Below are positions 57,588 through 64,000 of a stretch of 64,000 nucleotides of DNA, piece by piece. Source of the DNA: Curtobacterium sp. MCSS17_015 (lineage in GTDB: Bacteria > Actinomycetota > Actinomycetes > Actinomycetales > Microbacteriaceae). A model generated the notes under the pieces. That model searched no databases and had not been told where the DNA came from. It worked only from the letters and a program-made list of their open reading frames with translations. The stretch spans positions 3,100,001-3,164,000 of the forward strand of contig NZ_CP126256.1 of NCBI RefSeq assembly GCF_003234265.2. Direction: 5' to 3'. The translations under genes were made by a program, and so were the position numbers. Positions within the stretch are counted from its first letter, which is position 1; the number at the start of each line of letters is the position of its first letter.

Positions 57588-58043
57588 TCAGTCCGTCAGG
57601 TCCGCCGGCGTCGCCTCGTGGTGGCGCTGGCCGGGCGTGCGCCGGTCCTCCTTCATGCTCGCCTCGAACAGGTGGCGTTTGCCGTCGACGAGCTGCTCGC
57701 GCGCGGTGCGCTCGAGGTCCTTCGCGAGTGCGTAGTAGCCGTCGTCGTAGTCCTCGACGATCTGGAACGTCCACCGCCCGGCGATGACGTTGCGGCCGAC
57801 GAGCTCGGTGTCGATGCGCTCCGCGAGCTCGGTGTGCCCGGCCTTCCGCAGCTGCTCCACCGCCTCGCCGAAGCCCAGGTCCGCGGTGCCGGTCAGCCGG
57901 TGGAAGCCGTAGAGCAACCCACGGGCGTGTTCGATCACCTCGAGGGCCGCCGACAGGCTGCCCAGGGCCTCGATCGTCGCCTCGGACACCCCCTCGGGGA
58001 GCTGGTGCGCGGAGTCGGGGCCCTGACCGTCGTCGTTCGTCAT
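57588..58043 (-). CDS. Conserved actinobacterial hypothetical protein
   Basis: 151 residues, mainly helical and charged. Core segments: SATIEALGSLSAALEVIEHA-type helix, LLYGFHRLTGTADLGF, HTELAERIDTELVGRNVIAG and RWTFQIVEDYDDGYYALAKD. It has no signal peptide or membrane helix. I recognise it only as a conserved protein of unknown function in actinobacteria. The gene is divergent from the LexA-box gene (135-bp gap). Confidence 0.7.
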   Translation of the reverse strand: MTNDDGQGPDSAHQLPEGVSEATIEALGSLSAALEVIEHARGLLYGFHRLTGTADLGFGEAVEQLRKAGHTELAERIDTELVGRNVIAGRWTFQIVEDYDDGYYALAKDLERTAREQLVDGKRHLFEASMKEDRRTPGQRHHEATPADLTD

Positions 58044-58118
58044 GGTGCTCGTCTACACGATCGCTCCTCGCGTCGTCCTGGGCGTGCTCCGGAGGACGAA
58101 GGCGGCACGCCGAGCCGC

Positions 58119-58164
58119 TTGCAGCTGTCGGAGGGCCGACCTAGCATTCGAACACACATTCGAA
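58119..58164 (+). promoter_or_regulatory. SOS-type promoter with LexA-like box
   Basis: TTGCAG (58119-58124), 17 nt, TAGCAT (58142-58147), directly followed by TTCGAA-N6-TTCGAA (58147-58164). The core CGAAC...TTCG agrees with the Gram-positive LexA box except one base (A for G at the second half-site). The box covers the likely start of transcription, so LexA binding would block the promoter. Confidence 0.6.
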
Positions 58165-58178
58165 CGAGGAGGCTCCTG

Positions 58179-58442
58179 ATGATGATCGTCGACACCGCTG
58201 CCACGGTGTGGTGGACCGGCGGCGCACCCGTCCGACTGGTGTGGCTCGGCCGGCGCTGGCGCGTCACCGACGTCCCGACGCGGCTCACCACGACCCCGAC
58301 CGACCTGCCCACCGCGATCACCCACGCCCCGGAACGCACCGCGGGGTGGCGCTTCCAGGCCACGGCGGAGGACGGCGAGACGCTGGTGGTCGACATCGTC
58401 CCGGACGGTGACGGCTGGAGCGTCGCCCGCACGTGGACGTGA
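58179..58442 (+). CDS. Small protein behind a LexA-like box, DUF6504-like
   Basis: 87 residues; the ATG has GAGGAGG 6 nt upstream. The sequence has three or four predicted beta strands and a Trp-rich start (VWWTGGAPVRLVWLGRRWRV). This segment resembles the core of DUF6504, small proteins found next to ImuB/DnaE2 mutasome genes in actinobacteria; here no polymerase gene is adjacent. The SOS-type promoter supports a part in the DNA-damage response. The family assignment is tentative. Confidence 0.65.
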   Translation: MMIVDTAATVWWTGGAPVRLVWLGRRWRVTDVPTRLTTTPTDLPTAITHAPERTAGWRFQATAEDGETLVVDIVPDGDGWSVARTWT

Positions 58443-58480
58443 CCGTGGACCAGGCGCCCGGTCCGCGCCACCGTCACGAC

Positions 58481-58726
58481 ATGACGAGGTGGGTGGCGCT
58501 CCTGCGCGGGGTGAACGTGAACGGGATCACCATCCGCAGCGCCGAGCTGGTCGAGCTCTTCCGGGCCCTCGGGCACACCGACGTCCGGACGGTCCTGGCG
58601 TCGGGGAACGTCGACTTCACGACCGACGGCGCTGCCGACCCCCTGCGCTCCGGGCAGCGATCGAGCAGGCGCTCCGCGCGCACCAGCACGACCCGGAACA
58701 CGAACACCCTCCGCGAGCTCCTCTGA
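58481..58726 (+). pseudogene. DUF1697 gene remnant, frameshifted and truncated
   Basis: The first 55 or so residues (RWVALLRGVNVNGITIRSAE, ALGHTDVRTVLASGNVDF) are a good DUF1697 N-terminus. At about 58645 the reading frame slips: the sense continues in the next frame as ALRAAIEQALRAHQHDPEH. About 25 residues later homology stops altogether, where the family should run for another 90 residues. The gene is therefore decayed by a one-base loss and a 3' deletion. It follows the LexA-box gene by 38 nt. Confidence 0.75.
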
Positions 58727-58773
58727 CCCCGGGTCCTGCGGGACCACCGACTGCCCGCCCGGAACCCACCAGG

Positions 58774-60087
58774 TCAGCGCGGTGCGTCCGGAGCGGGGGG
58801 CGTGGTGGCGGACCGGGACGCGCCTCCGGGCCGACGCTCCATGAGCCGCCACGACCCTCCGGTCAGCGGCGCGAGCGTGACCACCGTGTAGCAGGAGGCG
58901 ACCACGGCGAAGGTGACCATGACACCGACGCCGTCCGCGGCGACACCGGCGAGCAGACCGCCGATCGGGATGCCCGCCCACGCTCCCGCGCCGAGGAGCC
59001 CGAAGACCCGAGCGCGCATGTGCTCCGGGATCCGTTCGAGCTCCACCGCACCGAGGATCGGGTTGAGTGCCCCCGCTGCGAGCCCGGACACCGCGGACGC
59101 CGCGAGCACCCACGGCAGCCCGAGGCCGAGCGCCGGCACGACGAGCGACGGCCCGCCGGCGACCACGAAGCAGATGACGAAGGGGATCCGACGCGGCAGG
59201 CGGTGCGCCACGTACCCGAACACGACCGAACCGAGGAAGGCCGCGCCACCGAACGTGCCCGTGACGAAGCCGAGGGCCTGCGCGCCGCCGAGGCGTTCTG
59301 CGGCGTACAGCGGCATGAGGGTCGAGCGGCCGGCGTCGAGCAGGTTCGTCACGAGCACGAGCGCCACGACGAGCCGGAACAGGGGGTCGTGGACGCAGAA
59401 GCGGAAGCCCTCGGCGATGTCGCGCCAGTAGCCGCCGCTCGTGCCCACGTCCACCGTGCCCGCCGCACCACCGTCGGCCCCCGAGACGGTCGCGTCCGGA
59501 GCGTCGAGTCCGCGGAGGGTGACCGCGGCGACCAGCGCGGCGAGCCCGAACGCAGCAGCGGTGCACGCGAGCGCCGGCAGCGGCCCGGCGACGGCGACGA
59601 GCAGCCCGCCGAGCGGAGCACCGAGGAGCACCGAGAGCCGGGCGGAGGCCTCGAAGTGCCCGACGGCGCGTTCGAGCGGGATGCCCGCGGCGGTCGCCAG
59701 TCCCGGCAGCAGCACCCGTCGCGCGGATTCCCCCGGCGCGTCGAACAGGCCGCCGGCGAACACGAGCGCGAGCAGCGCCCACGTCGGCAACCCGGCGGTC
59801 CACGCGAGCACCGGGATCGCCAGGAGCGTCACCCCGCTCAGGACGTCCGACGCCACGCTCGAGCGGACGAACCCCACGCGTTCGACGAGGGCACCGCCGA
59901 ACGGTCCGCCGAGCACGATCGGCGCGGTGGCGACGAACGCGGCGATGCCGACGTCGGTCGCCGACCCACCGCGGGCGAGGACCAGGAACGGCACGGCGAC
60001 CGTCGTCACGACGTTCCCGACGCGCGAGACGACCTGGACGAGCAGGAGCGCCCGGAGTCGGGCGGCCGCGCTCAGGCGCCCGGCCAC
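58774..60087 (-). CDS. MFS transporter
   Basis: 437 residues with about 12 membrane helices and the MFS signature between helices 2 and 3 (GGALVERVGFVRSS). The middle loop is Gly/Ala/Asp-rich (VSGADGGAAGTVDVG) and the last 30 residues are disordered. It resembles the enterobactin-exporter-type MFS proteins often paired with ArsR-like regulators, which export drugs or metabolites. The GTG start lies inside the regulator gene (16-bp overlap), so the pair is co-transcribed and controlled by the operator at 60721. Confidence 0.9.
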   Translation of the reverse strand: MAGRLSAAARLRALLLVQVVSRVGNVVTTVAVPFLVLARGGSATDVGIAAFVATAPIVLGGPFGGALVERVGFVRSSVASDVLSGVTLLAIPVLAWTAGLPTWALLALVFAGGLFDAPGESARRVLLPGLATAAGIPLERAVGHFEASARLSVLLGAPLGGLLVAVAGPLPALACTAAAFGLAALVAAVTLRGLDAPDATVSGADGGAAGTVDVGTSGGYWRDIAEGFRFCVHDPLFRLVVALVLVTNLLDAGRSTLMPLYAAERLGGAQALGFVTGTFGGAAFLGSVVFGYVAHRLPRRIPFVICFVVAGGPSLVVPALGLGLPWVLAASAVSGLAAGALNPILGAVELERIPEHMRARVFGLLGAGAWAGIPIGGLLAGVAADGVGVMVTFAVVASCYTVVTLAPLTGGSWRLMERRPGGASRSATTPPAPDAPR

Positions 60088-60707
60088 CGGTACGCCTGGT
60101 TCAGGACGAACACCTGCTCGGAGCCGTCACCAGCATCGTGCGCGTCGCTCCTCGGCCGCCACCGCTCGACGACCGCCTGCACCTCGGCGCCGAGGGACAC
60201 CAGTTCGTCCGCCGTGAGCCGCAGCACGGTGTCGGTGCTCGCCGAGGCCGCGGCCCAGGCGGGACCGAAGGACGCGGCCCGCTCGACGAACGCCTCCCAC
60301 CGGGCGGCGTAGACCCCGGCGATGACGTGGTTGAGGGCGGTGGCGGCGAGGACCCGTTCGGGGTCGTCGAGCGCTGCCGCGAGGTCCCACGACGACGACT
60401 CGTGTACGGCCCGCCACCAGCGCTCCCGGCGGTCGGTACCGACCTCCGGCGCGGGTTCGATGAGCCCGACGGCGGCCAGCCGCGTGCAGTGGTAGCTGAT
60501 GGTGCCCGGCGCCTCGTCGACCTGGTCGCCGAGCATGGCCGCGGTGTGGGGCCCGCCGGTGCGGAGCAGGCCGAGGATCCGCAGGCGCGTCGGGTGGGCG
60601 AGCGCACGCATGTGCGCGGGGTCGTCGAGGCGGCCGGCACCGCGCGGTCGGCTCGGGTCAGGTCCGCCATCGGCGGCGTCGGGTCCCGCGGAGGGCGTCG
60701 GCGTCAT
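60072..60707 (-). CDS. ArsR-family winged-helix regulator
   Basis: 211 residues. The winged helix spans about 32-95 (MRALAHPTRLRILGLLRTGG, TAAMLGDQVDEAPGTISYHC). A C-terminal domain of about 110 residues follows, typical of the larger ArsR-like regulators (WWRAVHESSSWDLAAALDDP) and without obvious metal Cys pairs. It probably represses the co-transcribed MFS gene and itself, as its operator lies right upstream. The start is uncertain: the ATG at 60707 lacks a binding site, and an in-frame ATG 15 nt upstream lies inside the operator. Confidence 0.85.
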   Translation of the reverse strand: MTPTPSAGPDAADGGPDPSRPRGAGRLDDPAHMRALAHPTRLRILGLLRTGGPHTAAMLGDQVDEAPGTISYHCTRLAAVGLIEPAPEVGTDRRERWWRAVHESSSWDLAAALDDPERVLAATALNHVIAGVYAARWEAFVERAASFGPAWAAASASTDTVLRLTADELVSLGAEVQAVVERWRPRSDAHDAGDGSEQVFVLNQAYRWPGA

Positions 60708-60720
60708 GCGCCGACGGTAC

Positions 60721-60756
60721 ATGCACAAGAGCCCTTGCGCAACGGTTCTTGTGCAT
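60721..60756 (-). promoter_or_regulatory. Operator of the ArsR-MFS operon
   Basis: The arms ATGCACAAGA (60721-60730) and TTCTTGTGCAT (60746-60756) form a long inverted repeat. In its centre is a third palindrome TTGCGCAA (60735-60742). All three share the half-site TTGYGCA. The site lies 13 nt before the regulator start, so binding would block its promoter. Confidence 0.75.
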
Positions 60757-60771
60757 ACCCCGCCGACGGGA

Positions 60772-61539
60772 TCAGGCCTGGGCGGGCTGCCCGTTGCTCG
60801 CCATGGTGCCGCCGTCGACCGGCAGGACCGCGCCGGTGATGAACGACGCCTCGTCGCTCGCCAGGAACAGCACGGCTGCGGCGACCTCCTCGGACCGTCC
60901 ACCACGACCGAGGGCGATGCGCTCGGAGAACTCCCGCTTGAGCTCCTCGTCCTCGGCCTGCGACTGCGTCAGGTCGGTCCAGATCAGACCGGGGGCGACC
61001 GCGTTCACCCGGACGCCGAACCCGCCGTTGTCGAGCGCCGCCGCCTTCGTGAAGTTCGAGACGCCGCCCTTCGCCGCGTTGTACGGGCTCATCCGCCAGT
61101 CAGCGGCCTCGCCGGACACGGACGAGGTGTTCACGATCGACCCCTTCGTCTCGCGTAGGAACGGCAGCGCGGCCCGGGTGCCGTAGAACACGCTCGACAG
61201 GTCCGTCTCGACGACGCGGCGCCACTCGTCGGGCGAGATGTCGGTGATGTCGCCGGAGGTGAAGGTACCGGCGTTGTTGACGAGCACGTCGAGCCGGTCC
61301 CAGCGGTCGATCGCCGCGTCGACGACCGTCTGCCACGCGTCCGGGTCGGCGACGTCCGCCTGCAACCACAGCGCCTGCTGGGTGGGCAGCGAGTCGGCGA
61401 CGTCGCGGACCTTCTCCTCGACGCTGTCGACCAGGACGACGCCGGCGCCCTCGGCGACGAACGCCCGCGCGGTGGCCTCGCCGATGCCGGACCCCGCGCC
61501 GGTGACGATCGCGACCTTGCCCTCGAACCGCTTGCCCAT
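60772..61539 (-). CDS. Short-chain dehydrogenase/reductase
   Basis: 255 residues, classical SDR. The cofactor loop is VTGAGSGIGEATA, the LVNNAG motif follows, and the catalytic residues lie in NTSSVSG (Ser) and YNAAKGG (Tyr and Lys). Asp after strand 2 (VVLVDS) points to NAD specificity. The C-terminal segment ITGAVLPVDGG is typical. The substrate is unknown. The ATG has GAGAGGAG 6 nt upstream. It lies next to the ArsR operator (divergence not possible: same strand), so regulation by that repressor is unlikely. Confidence 0.92.
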   Translation of the reverse strand: MGKRFEGKVAIVTGAGSGIGEATARAFVAEGAGVVLVDSVEEKVRDVADSLPTQQALWLQADVADPDAWQTVVDAAIDRWDRLDVLVNNAGTFTSGDITDISPDEWRRVVETDLSSVFYGTRAALPFLRETKGSIVNTSSVSGEAADWRMSPYNAAKGGVSNFTKAAALDNGGFGVRVNAVAPGLIWTDLTQSQAEDEELKREFSERIALGRGGRSEEVAAAVLFLASDEASFITGAVLPVDGGTMASNGQPAQA

Positions 61540-61611
61540 GATGTGCTCCTCTCGCGTCGGTCGTGCCCGGGGCGGGACGCCGTCGGCCCGGAGGGGCACG
61601 GGAGACCACGG

Positions 61612-61653
61612 TGCCCGCCCCGCCCTGGACGGTGGTCCAGGGCGGGGCGGGCA
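61612..61653 (-). terminator. Perfect terminator after the GH65 gene
   Basis: A perfect 19-bp stem (61612-61630 and 61635-61653) with loop GGTG lies 37 nt beyond the GH65 stop. There is no U-tract. It separates GH65 from the short-chain dehydrogenase gene. Confidence 0.85.
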
Positions 61654-61689
61654 GCGAGGCGGACGGAGGACGCCGCCTCCAGGACGGTC

Positions 61690-64000
61690 CTACGCGGTGG
61701 TGTCCTCGGTCTCCATGTCGCGTTCCAGCGAGATCGTCGGGATGGAGGCGGTGATCACCGACCCGTCGGCGCGGAGCGTGCCCTGGATGTCGCTCGTCGT
61801 CGGCGCGTGCCCGGTCATCCGGGGCCCCTGGTGCGGCAGCGGCACGACCGTCGGCTCGCCGGGACGGACCTCGACCGGGGCGTTGTGCACCCACGCGTCG
61901 AGCCCGCCACCGGTCTCGACGGTGAACGTGAGCGCATCCTGCTCGAGGTCGACGCGGACCCGCGAGCCGTGCACCGTGATCCGGAACGTCAGACGCTCCC
62001 AGTCCACCGGCAGGCGCGGGTTGAACGTCAACCGACCGCCGTGGTCGCGCATCCCGCCGAAGCCGTTGACGAGTGCACCCCAGATGCCACCGGTCGACGC
62101 GATGTGCACGCCGTCGGTGGTGTTGCCGTGCAGGTCGGCGAGGTCGACGTAGAGCGCGGTCTGGAAGTACTGGTCGGCGAGCTCGTGGTAGCCGACCTCG
62201 GCCGCCATGATCGACTGCACGACCGCCGACAGGGTCGAGTCCCCCGTCGTGAGGGCGTCGTAGTAGTCGAAGTCACGACGCTTCTCGGCGGGGGTGAACT
62301 CGTGGCCCTGCAGGAACAGGGCGAGCACGACGTCGGCCTGCTTGAGCACCTGGAACCGGTAGATCACCAGCGGGTGGTAGTGCAGGAGCAACGGGCGCTT
62401 CGACTCGGGCGTGCGCTCGAGGTCCCACAACTCCTTGTCGAGGAACTGGGCGTCCTGCGGGTGGATGCCACGGTGCGGATCGAAGGGGATCTCCATCGAC
62501 TCGGCCGCGCGCTCCCAGTTCTCGATCTCCTCGGGGTCGAGCCCGGTGCGTCGGACCATCCGCGCGTACTCGTCCGGGTCGTCGACCGCGAGCTGCCGGC
62601 AGGCGTTCACGGCGAACCACAGGTTCGCGCGCGCCATGACGTTCGTGTACATGTTGTCGTCGACGACGGTCGTGTACTCGTCCGGGCCGGTGACGCCGTC
62701 GATGTGGAACTTCTGGTCGCCGTTCGAGCGCCAGAACCCGAGGTCCTCCCACAGTCGGGCCGTCTCGACGAGGATGTCGATCGCACCGCGCTTGAGGAAG
62801 TCGGTGTCGCCGGAGGCCCGCACGTACTGCATGAGGGCATGCGCGATGTCGGCGTCGATGTGGTACTGCGCGGTGCCGGCGGCGTAGTAGGCGCTGGACT
62901 CCTCGCCGTTGATCGTCCGCCACGGGAACAGGGCGCCGCGCTGGTTCAGCTCGCGCGCCCGGGAACGTGCGGCGTCGAGCATGTTGTAGCGGAACCGGAG
63001 CGCGTTCCGGGCGACGATCGGCGCCGTGTACGACAGGAACGGCAGGACGTAGATCTCCATGTCCCAGAAGTAGTGGCCGCCGTAGCCGGAGCCGGTCACG
63101 CCCTTCGCCGCGATGCCGTGCCCGTCGGTGCGGGCGGTGGCCTGTGCGAGCTGGAACAGGTTCCACCGCACGGCCTGCTGGATCTCCGGCTGACCGGCGA
63201 CCTCGACGTCGCTGCGGGCCCAGTAGTCGTCGAGCCACTTCCGCTGGTCGCCGAAGACCTGCTCGACGGACTCGTACTTCGCACGGTCGAGCGTGCGGTC
63301 GCACCGGTCGGCGAGTTCGCGCGCCGGGACGCCGCGGGACGTGTGGTAGACGATGCTCTTCACCAGGCGGATCGGCTGCCCGGCCTTCGCCTGCACCCGG
63401 TACACGTGCTTGGCCAGGTCGTCCTCGATGCTCGAGGTCTCGTCCCAGGCGTTCTCGGTCTCCAGCCGGTGCTCGACGCCGACGCAGATCGTCATGCCGG
63501 AGCTCGACGCCTGGTAGCCGAGCAGGGACCGCGAGCCCGCGTTCCGCTTCAACCGCGGCTGGAGGACGCGGTCGGTGAACGACTCGGCCTTGCGCGGGTC
63601 GAACGCGGCCGCCGCGGCCTTCATGCCGGCGTGGTACTCGTCGGCGACGTCCTGGCGGTTGAGCACCTGGCTCGACAGCAGCACGGAGGCGTCGTGGTCG
63701 AGCATCGTGACCTCGTAGTCGATGACGGCGAGGTGCCGTTCGACGAACGACACCAGGCGCCGGGACCGGATGAGGACCCGCTTGCCGGACGGCGTCGACC
63801 ACTCGGTCTCGCGCAGCAGGTACCCGCCGCGGAAGTCGAGCCGGCGGCTGTGGCGGAGGATGTCGGCCTCGGACAGGACGAGCGGCTCGTCGTCGACGTA
63901 CAGCCGGATGACCTTCGCGTCCGGGACGTTGATGATCGTCTGCCCGGTCTTCGCGAACCCGAACGCCGTCTCGGCGTGCCGGATCGGCCAGGTCTCGTGG
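61690..64000 (-). CDS. GH65 disaccharide phosphorylase, 5' end outside window
   Basis: 770 visible residues; the N-terminus lies beyond the right edge (first visible HETWPIRHAETAFGF). The order matches family 65: an N-terminal beta domain (INVPDAKVIRLYVDDEP), then the (alpha/alpha)6 barrel with HYFWDMEIYVLPFLSYTAP and the general acid in DGVTGPDEYTTVVDDNMYTN (Glu of GPDE), then a C-terminal beta sheet. Family members phosphorolyse maltose, trehalose, kojibiose or nigerose to glucose 1-phosphate; the substrate cannot be read here. A sugar-phosphate mutase gene often accompanies such enzymes but is not in the visible flank. Confidence 0.92.
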   Translation of the reverse strand, partial: HETWPIRHAETAFGFAKTGQTIINVPDAKVIRLYVDDEPLVLSEADILRHSRRLDFRGGYLLRETEWSTPSGKRVLIRSRRLVSFVERHLAVIDYEVTMLDHDASVLLSSQVLNRQDVADEYHAGMKAAAAAFDPRKAESFTDRVLQPRLKRNAGSRSLLGYQASSSGMTICVGVEHRLETENAWDETSSIEDDLAKHVYRVQAKAGQPIRLVKSIVYHTSRGVPARELADRCDRTLDRAKYESVEQVFGDQRKWLDDYWARSDVEVAGQPEIQQAVRWNLFQLAQATARTDGHGIAAKGVTGSGYGGHYFWDMEIYVLPFLSYTAPIVARNALRFRYNMLDAARSRARELNQRGALFPWRTINGEESSAYYAAGTAQYHIDADIAHALMQYVRASGDTDFLKRGAIDILVETARLWEDLGFWRSNGDQKFHIDGVTGPDEYTTVVDDNMYTNVMARANLWFAVNACRQLAVDDPDEYARMVRRTGLDPEEIENWERAAESMEIPFDPHRGIHPQDAQFLDKELWDLERTPESKRPLLLHYHPLVIYRFQVLKQADVVLALFLQGHEFTPAEKRRDFDYYDALTTGDSTLSAVVQSIMAAEVGYHELADQYFQTALYVDLADLHGNTTDGVHIASTGGIWGALVNGFGGMRDHGGRLTFNPRLPVDWERLTFRITVHGSRVRVDLEQDALTFTVETGGGLDAWVHNAPVEVRPGEPTVVPLPHQGPRMTGHAPTTSDIQGTLRADGSVITASIPTISLERDMETEDTTA

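Overview
This 64 kb window is high-GC DNA from an actinobacterium, most likely a Microbacteriaceae member close to Curtobacterium. The evidence is the strong G/C third-position bias, the RpoB/RpoC sequences, GTG and TTG starts, LysG/LysE and Rv2671/FolP2-type proteins, and many apparently leaderless genes. It looks like ordinary chromosome: there is no phage, transposase, integrase, CRISPR array, rRNA or tRNA that I can support.

Layout. 1-7701 (minus) is a type IV pilus operon in the order pilB, pilT, pilC, major prepilin, then three minor-pilin-like genes, the last running off the left edge. Hairpins sit on both sides of the major prepilin gene. 7892-9372 holds a double-GNAT acetyltransferase and a VOC protein. 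9501-16918 (minus) is rpoB-rpoC, both starting with TTG, with a strong terminator and a leader of about 270 nt. 17278-28145 is a run of mostly single genes: a PH-like membrane protein, a spermidine-synthase-like protein, a TPR/SprT pair, a CGNR regulator, an Nramp transporter, small conserved proteins and a GH114 lipoprotein. 28204-38677 holds a DEAD-box helicase with a long leader, CsbD, a NUDIX protein, an esterase, an autoregulated PadR, the repair pair lhr-nei2 and a lipoprotein.

38756-43547 (minus) is the most interesting locus: three overlapping genes encoding a processive cellulose/curdlan-synthase-type GT2, an HlyD-like adaptor and a GH81 endo-beta-1,3-glucanase lipoprotein. By analogy with cellulose operons (synthase, periplasmic subunit, cognate hydrolase) I infer a beta-1,3-glucan exopolysaccharide system.

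43977-53677 carries the lysG/lysE exporter pair, an APC permease, HAD and alpha/beta hydrolases, an alkylation-repair pair (Ogt with Ada-AlkA), a MOSC protein, a DJ-1/PfpI protein and a HAD phosphatase. 53734-56017 (minus) is an overlapping folE-folP2-reductase operon. Its DHPS-like protein is of the divergent FolP2 type, and its reductase resembles mycobacterial Rv2671. 56089-64000 holds a purine permease, a small gene behind a LexA-like box, a decayed DUF1697 gene, an ArsR-MFS operon with a clear operator, a short-chain dehydrogenase and a GH65 phosphorylase cut by the right edge.

A pattern across the window is a TANNNT box 6-8 nt before the start codon of at least twelve genes that lack a Shine-Dalgarno sequence, which points to widespread leaderless transcription.
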